DNA from: CAZPNX01 sp964588285
GTDB lineage: Bacteria; Edwardsbacteria; AC1; EtOH8
Assembly (NCBI GenBank): GCA_964588285.1
Contig: CAZPNX010000010.1
Location: forward strand, 1-64,000
Direction of reading: 5' to 3'
DNA: 64,000 nucleotides
Shown here: in pieces, positions 50,750 to 61,806 of the stretch
Numbering within the stretch: the first letter of the stretch is position 1
Layout of the letters: every line of letters starts with the position of its first letter
Position numbers and translations under genes: made by a program
The notes under the pieces: model-generated
Databases searched by the model: none
What the model was told of the DNA's origin: nothing
Seen by the model: the letters and a program-made list of their open reading frames with translations, nothing else

Positions 50750-51649
50750 TCATCCCTTGGCCACCGAGCTCCAGGGCGTAAATCCCAGACCCAGCACCTC
50801 CTTGGCGTCGGTGACCACCATGAATGCCTTGGGGTCCAGCATCCGCACCGTCTCCCGCAAAGTGGACAGCTCCCGCCTCGAGACCACGCAGAACAGCACC
50901 GTCCGCTCGGCCCCCTGGTGAAACCCTCGCCCCGCCCACAGCGTGCCGCCCCGCCCCATACCATCCACCACCTCGGCCCTTATCTCCCGCCAGCGGTCGG
51001 AGATGATGTAGGCTGCCTTGTTGTAGGACCAGCCCTCCAGGATGAAGTCCAGGATGCGCCCGGAGATGTACAGGGCCATGAACCCGTAGAGTGCCAGGTC
51101 GACCTTCTTGAAGGTCAGCCCGGCCAGGGCGATGACGAGGAAGTCCACTGCCATGATGCCCATGCCCGGGGTGGCGTTGGTATACTTGGCGATGATCTGG
51201 GCCACGATGTCCGATCCCCCGGTGGTGGCCTGGTGGCGGAAGGCCAGCCCCAGCCCCACCCCCAAAAGCACCGCACCGTAGACCGTGGCCAGCAGCGGGT
51301 TCTTGGTGGCGGCGTTGAGGTGTAGAGCCGACTGTAGGTAGTCGGTCAGGAATGAGGCGGCGAAGACGGCGTAGATGGTTCGCAGGCCGAAGCGTTTGCC
51401 GAACTCGGCGATGCCCCAGGCGAACAGCGGGATGTTGATGGCGAAGATGACCGCCCCCACCGGCAGCTTGAAGAGGTAGTGGAAGATGGTGGCCAGGCCG
51501 GCCGCCCCGCCCGGGGCGATCTTGTGGGGAACCAAAAAGAGGTCGTAGGCCAAGGCCATGCAGGCCGCGCCCAGGGTGATCATGGCGAAGTCGAAGGCCA
51601 CCTTGGCCGGCGGCGGCCTGAGCTTTATTCTGGGGATGCTGAAGTCCAT
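50750..51649 (-). CDS. YitT/DUF2179-family membrane protein
   Basis: 299 residues. Five to six TM helices cover the first 190 residues (FDFAMITLGAACMALAYDLF; HKIAPGGAAGLATIFHYL; TTGGSDIVAQIIAKYTN). A C-terminal DUF2179 domain follows (ERTVLFCVVSRRELSTLRETV and DAKEVLGLGF). A widespread family with unclear, possibly transport-related function. It ends 10 bp before the DUF3078-like gene. Confidence 0.9.
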   Translation of the reverse strand: MDFSIPRIKLRPPPAKVAFDFAMITLGAACMALAYDLFLVPHKIAPGGAAGLATIFHYLFKLPVGAVIFAINIPLFAWGIAEFGKRFGLRTIYAVFAASFLTDYLQSALHLNAATKNPLLATVYGAVLLGVGLGLAFRHQATTGGSDIVAQIIAKYTNATPGMGIMAVDFLVIALAGLTFKKVDLALYGFMALYISGRILDFILEGWSYNKAAYIISDRWREIRAEVVDGMGRGGTLWAGRGFHQGAERTVLFCVVSRRELSTLRETVRMLDPKAFMVVTDAKEVLGLGFTPWSSVAKG

Positions 51650-51679
51650 TTATCCGATCAGAAGCCAATCTGAAATGAA

Positions 51680-52855
51680 TTACCTCTTTCCGTCCGCGCC
51701 CCTGAACGACCGGACCGCCTCCTCCTGAATTATGCGGAGCGGCACGCCCAGCTTCAGGGCAGCCTTGCGGCACTCGTCATACTCGGGCACGAACCTCCGC
51801 CCGCCCGTGCCCAGCCGGGCCATCTTACCGGAGATGAGTCCATACTTCGTTCTGACCTTCACGATCTCCCTCGGCAGTATGCGGCGCTCAACCACCCGGC
51901 GCCTAACCCCCAGGGTGGTGGTCTCCGACAGTATCATGTCGATAGCGGCCTTCTCGATCTCCTGCGGGACCAAGGCTGAGAATATAGTACCTGGCCTGCT
52001 CTTCTTCATGATGACTGGCGTCAGCCACACGTCAAACGCGCCTTTGTCAAAAAGCCGGTCCATCAGGTGCTCGTAGACCTGGGGGTTGAGGTCGTCCAGG
52101 TTCGTCTCCAACAGCACCGGGTCCTCAGGCGAGGTCGAGGCCCCCTCTGATTCGCCGATGAAAACGCGCACCATGTTGGGTATCTTTGTTCCCCTGGTCC
52201 CGGCGCCGTGGCCCACGGCCGCGACCGACATCATGGGCATCGGGCCGAAGCCGGACGAGAGGGTGGAGAGGATGGCGGCCCCGGTCGGCGTCACCAGCTC
52301 CCCCTCCAAATCGTCCTGGTAGATCCTGGCCCCATTGAGCAGCAGGGCCGTGGCCGGTGCCGGCACCGGCAGCCAGCCGTGGGCGCATTTAACCCTACCC
52401 CGCCCCACGTTCAATGGGGAGCAATAGACGCGCTCAATGCCGAGGTCCTCCAGCGCCAGGCAGGTGCCCACGATGTCGACCATGGCGTCCACCGCTCCCA
52501 CCTCGTGGAAGTGCACCTTGTCCACTGTGGTCCGGTGTACCCCGGCCTCGGCCCTGGCCAGGGCGCCGAAGATGAGGTAGGCGCTGCCCGTCACTTTATT
52601 CGAAAGTTTGGCCCGGTCGATGAGTTTGAAGACGTCCGCCAGGCGGCGCTCCGGCTGCGGGCCCTGTACGACCTCGAGGTGCCGTGCCGCTATTCCTTGT
52701 TTGCGGACATTCGTCAGCTTCAGCGCCCAGCCCTTGACCGGCAGTTTGCGCAGCCGTTTTTCGATGGCCCGCACGTCCGCCCCGGCGTCCAGGAGCGAGG
52801 CCAGGATCATGTTCCCGGCGGCACCGGTCGGACAGTCGAAGTAGGCGGTCCTCAC
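51680..52855 (-). CDS. larC: Nickel-pincer cofactor cyclometallase LarC
   Basis: 391 residues. It inserts nickel into the pincer nucleotide in a CTP-dependent step. AYFDCPTGAAGNMILASLLDAG at the N-terminus, DKVHFHEVGAVDAMVDIVG and VTPTGAAIL are family features, with ETNLDDLNPQ in the C-terminal half. In some lactobacilli larC is split by a programmed frameshift; here it is one continuous frame. Its start overlaps larB by 4 bp. Confidence 0.95.
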   Translation of the reverse strand: MRTAYFDCPTGAAGNMILASLLDAGADVRAIEKRLRKLPVKGWALKLTNVRKQGIAARHLEVVQGPQPERRLADVFKLIDRAKLSNKVTGSAYLIFGALARAEAGVHRTTVDKVHFHEVGAVDAMVDIVGTCLALEDLGIERVYCSPLNVGRGRVKCAHGWLPVPAPATALLLNGARIYQDDLEGELVTPTGAAILSTLSSGFGPMPMMSVAAVGHGAGTRGTKIPNMVRVFIGESEGASTSPEDPVLLETNLDDLNPQVYEHLMDRLFDKGAFDVWLTPVIMKKSRPGTIFSALVPQEIEKAAIDMILSETTTLGVRRRVVERRILPREIVKVRTKYGLISGKMARLGTGGRRFVPEYDECRKAALKLGVPLRIIQEEAVRSFRGADGKR

Positions 52856-53604
52856 GGTCCGTCCTTCCCGACGATCATCGACGCCAGGTAGCCGGCGCCG
52901 AAGCCGTTGTCGATGTTGACCACCGCCACCCCGGGGGAGCAGGAGTTGAGCATGGCCAGCAGGGCCGCCGCCCCGCCGAAGCTGGCGCCGTATCCAACGC
53001 TGGTGGGGACGGCGATCACCGGGCAGGCCACCAGTCCGCTGACCACGCTGGGCAGCGCCCCCTCCATTCCGGCGGCCACGACGATGGCCGACGCTCCCTG
53101 AAGCATTTCGATTTTGTCGAGCAGCCGGTGGATGCCGGCCACGCCCACGTCCCAGAGGCGCTCCACCCTACACCCCAATATCTCGGCCGTCAGGGCGGCC
53201 TCCTCGGCCACCGGTATGTCCGAGGTGCCGGCGGTGACCGCCGCCAGGTACCTCCCGGTCCTTTTCCGGGCCACCGCTTTGCCTGTTATGATCCTGGCTT
53301 GTTCGTTGAACCTGGCGCCGGGGCACTTCGCCTTGACTGCCCTCCAGTGGGCTGCCTCCGCCCGGGTGGCCATCACCGGCCCATGCTTCGTCATGGCCTT
53401 GAATATGCCTGCGACCTGGGCCGGCGTCTTGCCCTGGCAGAAGATGACCTCCGGCGCCCCCCGACGCAGATGGCGGTGGCTGTCGATGTTGGCGAATCCA
53501 AGTTCGGTGTAGGGCAGATGCCTCAGCATCTCAACGGCCCTGGCAACCGGCAAACTGCCGTCCCTGACGCCCTTCAATATTCTCTCGACGGTCTTGTTGT
53601 CCAT
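52852..53604 (-). CDS. larB: Pyridinium-3,5-biscarboxylic acid mononucleotide synthase LarB
   Basis: 250 residues. It carboxylates nicotinic acid adenine dinucleotide to start the cofactor. The PurE-like core shows AAVTAGTSDIPVAEEAA and VVAAGMEGALPSVVSGLV, CPVIAVPTSVGYG, and SPGVAVVNIDNGFGAGY. It is translationally coupled to larC. The larE gene is 37 bp upstream. Confidence 0.95.
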   Translation of the reverse strand: MDNKTVERILKGVRDGSLPVARAVEMLRHLPYTELGFANIDSHRHLRRGAPEVIFCQGKTPAQVAGIFKAMTKHGPVMATRAEAAHWRAVKAKCPGARFNEQARIITGKAVARKRTGRYLAAVTAGTSDIPVAEEAALTAEILGCRVERLWDVGVAGIHRLLDKIEMLQGASAIVVAAGMEGALPSVVSGLVACPVIAVPTSVGYGASFGGAAALLAMLNSCSPGVAVVNIDNGFGAGYLASMIVGKDGP

Positions 53605-53641
53605 TTATCCTTCCGTCCCCGCCGCCCACCCGCTTGACGCC

Positions 53642-54451
53642 TCAGGCATCGAAGCAGCCCATCTGGTATCCGGCCAGGTCGAGCGTCGCGAACCTGTAGC
53701 CGGCGGCCCTGATCCGTTCCGCTATGAGCCTCCGCCTCTCGACCGCCCTTTCCAGGTCCTCAGGCTGAAGCTCGATCCTGGCGACGTCCCCGTGATGTCG
53801 CACCCGGAAAGATTTGAAACCCATCCGCGCCAGCGACTTTTCCGCCTTCCTGACTCTCTCCAAAATCGCTTCCGTGATCATCGTTCCGTAGGGCACCCGC
53901 GTGGCCAGGCAGGCCTCGGCCGGCCTGGCCCAGTTGGGCAGGCCCCGCCGCCTCAGCAGCACCCTGATCTCAGCCTTCGTCAGGCCCGCCTCGGCCAGCG
54001 GACTCCTTACCCCCATCTTCTTTGCGGCTCTGTGTCCTGGACGCATGGTTTTCAGGTCATCGGCGTTGGTCCCGTCAAGAATTGTTCCGATGCCCCGTTT
54101 TCGAACGGCCTTCCTGATATTTGAGAAAATATGGCGCTTGCAGTGGTAGCAGCGGTCGGCTGGATTGGCGACAAATGATTTGTTCCGCAGTTCGCCCGTC
54201 TCGATCACCAGATGTTCGAATCCCGTCCTTCGGGCCGAAGCTTTGGCATTTTTCAGATCGTCAGGGCAATGAATGGGCGATGCCGCTGTGACCGCCAGAA
54301 ATCCCTCCCCTAGAACTTCATGGCAAACGACGGCCAACAGCGTGCTGTCGGCGCCTCCGGAGAAGGCGACGGCCGCCCGGCCGTATCCGCGGATAATGGA
54401 TTTCAGCTTTTTCACCTTTTCCGCCAGAGTGCCGGCGGCATCAACGGCCAT
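53642..54451 (-). CDS. larE: Sulfur-insertion protein LarE (three-cysteine type)
   Basis: 269 residues of the PP-loop ATP pyrophosphatase superfamily. The SGGADSTLL loop is at 31-39. Cysteines C101 and C104 (RCYHCKRH) and C181 (AEACLATRVPYG) are present. Members with only the last cysteine give up that sulfur sacrificially, while three-cysteine LarE proteins carry a 4Fe-4S cluster and can act catalytically; this protein belongs by sequence to the latter. It overlaps the YfcE-type gene by 11 bp. Confidence 0.94.
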   Translation of the reverse strand: MAVDAAGTLAEKVKKLKSIIRGYGRAAVAFSGGADSTLLAVVCHEVLGEGFLAVTAASPIHCPDDLKNAKASARRTGFEHLVIETGELRNKSFVANPADRCYHCKRHIFSNIRKAVRKRGIGTILDGTNADDLKTMRPGHRAAKKMGVRSPLAEAGLTKAEIRVLLRRRGLPNWARPAEACLATRVPYGTMITEAILERVRKAEKSLARMGFKSFRVRHHGDVARIELQPEDLERAVERRRLIAERIRAAGYRFATLDLAGYQMGCFDA

Positions 54452-54959
54452 CTCTCCCGTCCTCGGCCTTGGCCTCCAGCTCTATGATTCGCCCGCTCAT
54501 GTCGGCCAGGTCCACCAGGGCGCAGGTGGCCTTTCCCGTCAGGTAGCCGCAGGCCTCGCCCGGGTTGACGACCAGGGTCCCTTCCTCCTGGATGTCGATC
54601 TGGTGGGTGTGGCCGTAGACGATCAGGTCATAGCTGCCCGACCGGGCCAGGCTTTCCAGACACCGCGGCTCGTGCATCAGGCAGATCTTGCGTCCCTCTA
54701 TCTCGAACTCGTACGGACCGTGGAACACTTCGAAGCGAAACTCCTTGAACTTCTGCGACAGGAACAGCTTCTCCCCGTCGTTGTTCCCGAAGACCCCGAT
54801 CAGGCTCATGCCGCCCTTGTCGAACTCGGGGACAATGAACGGGGCCACGTAGTCGCCGGCGTGAAGAACGGTCTGGGCCCCGGCCTGGCGCAGCAGCTGG
54901 CAGGCACGCCTCACCATGTCCAGGCGGTCGTGGGTGTCGGAGATGATTCCGATCTTCAT
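54441..54959 (-). CDS. YfcE/MJ0936-family metallophosphoesterase
   Basis: 172 residues. Metal ligands are visible in GIISDTHDRLD, LHAGDYV, GNND, VFHG... and YGHTHQ, the complete calcineurin-like set of this short phosphodiesterase family. Substrate unknown; homologues act on phosphodiesters in vitro. It is upstream of larE with an 11-bp overlap. Its promoter region holds the ACGTTCAACGTTGAACGT palindrome. Confidence 0.92.
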   Translation of the reverse strand: MKIGIISDTHDRLDMVRRACQLLRQAGAQTVLHAGDYVAPFIVPEFDKGGMSLIGVFGNNDGEKLFLSQKFKEFRFEVFHGPYEFEIEGRKICLMHEPRCLESLARSGSYDLIVYGHTHQIDIQEEGTLVVNPGEACGYLTGKATCALVDLADMSGRIIELEAKAEDGRDGR

Positions 54960-54964
54960 AATGC

Positions 54965-54995
54965 GTAGTAACGTTGGACGTTCAACGTTGAACGT
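54965..54995. repeat. Second copy of palindrome ACGTTCAACGTTGAACGT
   Basis: The 18-bp palindrome is at 54978-54995, 18 bp upstream of the YfcE-type start. An AACGTTACTACG (minus strand) lies adjacent, as in the clpX-purA gap but in the other order. Confidence 0.8.
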
Positions 54996-55019
54996 AGCCC
55001 CGTACCGGGCTCCGCCGTT

Positions 55020-55838
55020 TCAACTCTGGCACTTCGGGCACCAGTAGGTGCCCCGGCCCCTCAGGGTCTCGCGGACCACAAGGCATCCGCATCTCTTGCA
55101 CCTCCTGCCCTGCCGGTCGTAGACCCGGTGCTGCACCTGGAACCATCCGCTTTTCCCACGCCCGTCGCGGTAGGTGTCCACCGAGCTGCCCCTGGCCCTG
55201 ATGGCGTTCTTTAGTACAGTCTGGATCGAACGGTGCAATCTAGCGACCTCGTCGCCCTTCAAGCTCGAGGCCTGACGCCGCGGGTCGATGCCGGCCCGAT
55301 GCAGGGCCTCGCAAGCATAGATGTTTCCCAGTCCGGCAATGACCGTCTGGTCCAGCAGCAGCGGCTTGATGGGCGCCTTCCTTCCGGCCAGCCTTTCGGC
55401 CAGCACCCTGGCGGTGAAGGATCGGTCCAAGGGCTCGGGGCCGAGATTCGATAAACCGGACAGGCTATCTAAATCATTGGCGAGCTGGATGGAACCGAAT
55501 TTGCGCTGATCGCTGAAAACCAGCCGGTCGCCGCCCGCAAAATCAAAAATGATCCGCGCCGCCTTGGGCAGCGAATCATCGGAATTTTGCATCTGGAGGA
55601 CCCCGGTCATTTTAAGATGGACAATCAGACTCTGGCCCGAGTCCAAGTATATTATCAGATTTTTCCCGCGTCGGCGAAAATCAATCAGTCTCCTGCCGGC
55701 CAACTTGGCGGCGAATTTCTTATTATCCGTCCCTTTGACCGATCCCGGGTGGCGCACCTTGACCGAGACGATCCTCCTTCCGCGGGCCGAGGCCGCCAGG
55801 TCCCGGCGGATGGTCTCCACCTCGGGCAGCTCGGGCAT
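55020..55838 (-). CDS. mutM: Formamidopyrimidine-DNA glycosylase
   Basis: 272 residues. It removes oxidised purines. The N-terminal PELPEVETI has the catalytic Pro/Glu, RRRGKNLIIYL has the conserved Lys, and HLKMTGVL and the zinc finger CKRCGC...WCPKCQ at the C-terminus complete the family. It follows the PA-rich gene directly (1-bp overlap at 55838). Confidence 0.96.
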   Translation of the reverse strand: MPELPEVETIRRDLAASARGRRIVSVKVRHPGSVKGTDNKKFAAKLAGRRLIDFRRRGKNLIIYLDSGQSLIVHLKMTGVLQMQNSDDSLPKAARIIFDFAGGDRLVFSDQRKFGSIQLANDLDSLSGLSNLGPEPLDRSFTARVLAERLAGRKAPIKPLLLDQTVIAGLGNIYACEALHRAGIDPRRQASSLKGDEVARLHRSIQTVLKNAIRARGSSVDTYRDGRGKSGWFQVQHRVYDRQGRRCKRCGCLVVRETLRGRGTYWCPKCQS

Positions 55839-56926
55839 CAGCCCTGACCCTCGCCTCCCAGGTTCTTCATCTCCCTCTCCAGGGCGTCCAGCTCGGCCAG
55901 CAGATCATCGGCCTCCCCAGCCGGCTGTGGCTCAGGTTGGGCCAGGGGAATCTCGAAGGCGGCCTCCGGTGGTCCGCCGGAGAATCCGCCCGATGTCTGC
56001 GAAGGGGTCTCGATGGAGATCTCAGGCGAGGGCGGCGCCTGAACAAACGGTTCGTTTATCGGCGGTTGAAAACGGGGTTCGGCGGCCGTGGGCGCAGCCA
56101 CCTCTGGCGAAGGTTCGGCTGCCGATGGCGGAGCCGCCCTTTGGTTGGAAATCTCCATGATCAGCAACCGCTGCCTCTCTCTGAGTGCCGCCATCTCCTC
56201 CTCCAGGGCCTGGTTTTGCCGATGCAGTTCGTCATTGCGCGTGCGAAGATCCGAAAGCAGCCTTTCCCACTTCTGTCTCTGCTCCTGGTACTTGGCCTGA
56301 AGCTCCTTGATCTGTGCCTGCATGGTTGCTCTGGCCTCGGCCACCGCCGCCTCTATCTGGGCGGCCGTCGCTTGGACCGGTGCCGTCTGAAGAGGCGGGA
56401 CAGCCTGAGGTGCTTGAGGCTGGGGAGCCACGGCCTGAGGCCTGGCGGCCGGCAATGGCGGCATGGCCGGCCTGGTCAATGTCGGCGGCGGAGCCGGCCT
56501 CGGCTGTTCCATTGACTGCTGTGTCCGGGCCAGGATGGCGTCAAGCGCCGGCGGCTGGAGCCGCGGAGCCGGAGCCGGCGGTGGACGGACCGGCGGACGC
56601 GGCACCTCTTGGGAGGGCCGCGGTTGCATCGGAGCCGGGGCCGGCCTGGGGATGGCCGGCGGCGCCTGGATCGGAGTTTGCGGCGCTGCGGCCTGAGCCG
56701 GTTCCTCGATTGTTATCCGGCCGAAGATGTCGTCCAGTTCCTCGTCAACCGAGCCCAGCAATCCCCCCTGTTTGGCCGCCGGCGCCGGTTGCCCGGCCGC
56801 GGGTTTGGGCGCGGCCCCAGAGGGCCTCTGCGGCAATGGTCTTACTCCGCCCTTGGCCGGGCCGAGGTTGGTCAGCCAGGCGTTGAACTGGCCGGCATCG
56901 TGCTGTTTATCGGATGGAGGAGCCAT
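55838..56926 (-). CDS. Unknown Pro/Ala-rich coiled-coil protein
   Basis: 362 residues, not recognised. There is no signal peptide. Residues about 1-20 (QFNAWLTNLGPAKGG) are moderately conserved-looking; about 25-180 is a Pro/Ala/Gln low-complexity region; about 185-265 is a clear coiled coil (LQAKYQEQRQKWERLLSDL, RNDELHRQNQALEEEMAAL); the end is acidic (DDLLAELDALEREMKNLG). It may be a scaffold or division-type adaptor, but nothing in the sequence fixes that. It lies between secA (36-bp gap) and mutM. Confidence 0.7.
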   Translation of the reverse strand: MAPPSDKQHDAGQFNAWLTNLGPAKGGVRPLPQRPSGAAPKPAAGQPAPAAKQGGLLGSVDEELDDIFGRITIEEPAQAAAPQTPIQAPPAIPRPAPAPMQPRPSQEVPRPPVRPPPAPAPRLQPPALDAILARTQQSMEQPRPAPPPTLTRPAMPPLPAARPQAVAPQPQAPQAVPPLQTAPVQATAAQIEAAVAEARATMQAQIKELQAKYQEQRQKWERLLSDLRTRNDELHRQNQALEEEMAALRERQRLLIMEISNQRAAPPSAAEPSPEVAAPTAAEPRFQPPINEPFVQAPPSPEISIETPSQTSGGFSGGPPEAAFEIPLAQPEPQPAGEADDLLAELDALEREMKNLGGEGQG

Positions 56927-56962
56927 ATTAAATTCCTCGCATTTTTTGCCAAGGAAGGCCGC

Positions 56963-60016
<3,054 letters not shown>

Positions 60017-60024
60017 ATTGATTT

Positions 60025-60053
60025 AATTTATCATAAAAAAACTTGTAAATCAA
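60025..60053 (-). promoter_or_regulatory. Promoter of secA, implying a leaderless mRNA
   Basis: On the minus strand TTGATT (60048-60053) and TAAATT (60025-60030) have 17 bp between them. The -10 ends 8 nt from the secA ATG at 60016, and no Shine-Dalgarno is present. This is the same geometry as at 4416-4453. Confidence 0.65.
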
Positions 60054-60071
60054 GAGAAAATCAACCGGTTA

Positions 60072-60094
60072 TAAAAAAACCGCCATGAAGGCGG
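60072..60094 (-). terminator. Terminator downstream of the GT2 glycosyltransferase
   Basis: Stem CCGCC (60090-60094 on minus) with GGCGG (60080-60084), loop of 5, followed by TTTTTTT (60073-60079). It is 20 nt past the glycosyltransferase stop and separates it from secA. Confidence 0.85.
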
Positions 60095-60113
60095 CGGAAA
60101 ATCTTTCCTTGTC

Positions 60114-60953
60114 TCAGGACGTCAGGCTGTGGGTGATAAGTCCGGCCCACAGGTATGCCTTCTGCAGCGGTCCGGGACGATAATGCTTGCAAAAGAAGCG
60201 GTAAAGCGACCGGCGGTGGTGCTGCTCCATGATTTTTTTCTCCTGGTCCGAACTGGCCCCCCAACGGTGGATGATTCCTGCCTCAGGGATAAAATCCGTC
60301 CTCCAGCCGGCCCGGCGGGCCCGGTAACAGAGATCTATATCCTCGAGGTACATGAAAAAACCCTCGTCGAAAAGCCCGATCCGGTCTAGCATCCGGCGGT
60401 TGAGCAGCAGGCAGACTCCGGCCAAAGCCTCGACAGTTTGCGCCTTTCGGCTGTCTACTTCCGCCATCAGGTTCCATCTGGTCCAGGGGTTTTGCGGAGC
60501 CAGCTTGGAGAGGGGAGATTTCCTGGCGAAGAGGATGTTGGAATATGTAGGAAACCTCCTCCGCGACGGCTGCAGGCTGCCGTCGGGATTGAGCACTCTG
60601 GGCCCGATGATCCCGGCTTCCGGGTTTCTCCGGGCATAATCCAACAGGGCCGACAGAGATCCTTTTAGGATAACCGTGTCCGGATTTAAGACCACCGGGT
60701 AGGCGCCCAAACTGGCCCTGAGGCCCTGATTGGCGGCGGCGGCAAACCCGTAATTTCGAGTATTGACGACCAGCCTGGCTTCGGGATGTTTGCGCCTCAG
60801 CCACTCCACGGTTCCGTCCCTGGAATAGTTGTCAATCACCATCAGCTCCATCCGTCCGCGGCGCCACAGGGTATCCTGCTTGGCCGATTCCAGACAGCGG
60901 TCCAGCAGTCCGGCCACGTTGCGGCTGACGATTATCAGGCTGAGGTCAATCAT
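60114..60953 (-). CDS. Family 2 glycosyltransferase (rhamnosyltransferase-like)
   Basis: 279 residues from ATG 60953. GT-A fold: DLSLIIVSRNVAGLLDRCLES, the DNYSRDGTVEWL acceptor loop, VVLNPDTVI (the D.D metal site) and LFDEGFFMYLEDIDLCYRARRAGW, typical of WbbL-like transferases. It probably builds cell-surface polysaccharide. Homology starts at this ATG; a TTG extension to 61004 is less likely. The start has no clear Shine-Dalgarno. Confidence 0.87.
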   Translation of the reverse strand: MIDLSLIIVSRNVAGLLDRCLESAKQDTLWRRGRMELMVIDNYSRDGTVEWLRRKHPEARLVVNTRNYGFAAAANQGLRASLGAYPVVLNPDTVILKGSLSALLDYARRNPEAGIIGPRVLNPDGSLQPSRRRFPTYSNILFARKSPLSKLAPQNPWTRWNLMAEVDSRKAQTVEALAGVCLLLNRRMLDRIGLFDEGFFMYLEDIDLCYRARRAGWRTDFIPEAGIIHRWGASSDQEKKIMEQHHRRSLYRFFCKHYRPGPLQKAYLWAGLITHSLTS

Positions 60954-61092
60954 AAAAAAGAGAGACGGCGCCCTAGTAGCCGTCGCTGCTCTCGATACGG
61001 GCAAACATCGGATGATCCGCTATGCGGATAACGTCGGAACGGCCGCCCGCTCGACCGCCAGCCGAATCCCGAAATCAGGCAATGCCTATAAA

Positions 61093-61806
61093 TCAAAGCT
61101 TTCCGGTCAGCCTCATCAGCTGCAGCTTCCAGACCATCCAGGCCGCTTCGTAGATGATCTTCCGGCTCATCTTGCTCTGGCCCATCCGCCGTTCCTCGAA
61201 GATGATGGGCACCTCGGTCACCTTGAAGCCCTTGTAATAGGACTTGAAGTGCATCTCGATCTGAAAGGCGTAGCCGTTGGAGTGGATCCGGTCCAGGTCG
61301 ATGGCTTCGAGAACCGCCCGCCGGTAGCATTTGAAGCCGGCCGTCAGGTCGCGCACCGGCACCCCGGTCACCACCCGGGCGTAGATGTTGGCGAAATAGG
61401 ACAGCAGCAGCCTCTTGAGCGGCCAGTTGACCACGTTGACCCCGGACAGATAGCGCGATCCGATCACCAGATCCCAGTCCTTCATCTTCTCCAAAAAGAG
61501 GTTGAGGGTGGCCGGCGGATGGGAGAAATCGGCGTCCATTTCGCATATAAAGTCGTAGCCTCGCTCCAGAGCCCATTTGAAGCCGGTGACATAGGCCGTC
61601 CCCAGCCCCATCTTGCCCGGCCGGTGAAGGGCGTGGATCCTGGGGTTCCCGGCTGACATCCGGTCGGCGATGGCCCCGGTGCCGTCCGGCGAGTTGTCGT
61701 CGATGACCAGAACCTCGAGGGACGGGTCCCGGGCCAACACCTGCTCCACGATGACCGGGATGTTGTCCTTCTCGTTGTAGGTGGGGATGATCACCAGGCA
61801 CTTCAT
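61093..61806 (-). CDS. Polyprenol-phosphate mannosyltransferase-like glycosyltransferase (Dpm1 type)
   Basis: 237 residues from ATG 61806. Signatures: CLVIIPTYNEKDNIPVIVEQV, VIDDNSPDGTGAIAD, ICEMDADFSHPP, GSRYLSGVNVVNWPL and SNGYAFQIEMHFK. Members put mannose or glucose on a lipid phosphate as a donor for membrane transferases. The longer frame to 62055 overlaps the YfhO gene and was rejected. The start overlaps the YfhO stop by 4 bp, so the pair may act together. Confidence 0.93.
   Translation of the reverse strand: MKCLVIIPTYNEKDNIPVIVEQVLARDPSLEVLVIDDNSPDGTGAIADRMSAGNPRIHALHRPGKMGLGTAYVTGFKWALERGYDFICEMDADFSHPPATLNLFLEKMKDWDLVIGSRYLSGVNVVNWPLKRLLLSYFANIYARVVTGVPVRDLTAGFKCYRRAVLEAIDLDRIHSNGYAFQIEMHFKSYYKGFKVTEVPIIFEERRMGQSKMSRKIIYEAAWMVWKLQLMRLTGKL

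Noticed and set aside
54205..54225. GTTCGAATCCCG resembles a tRNA T arm
   Set aside because: It is inside larE and no acceptor or anticodon stem can be formed around it.
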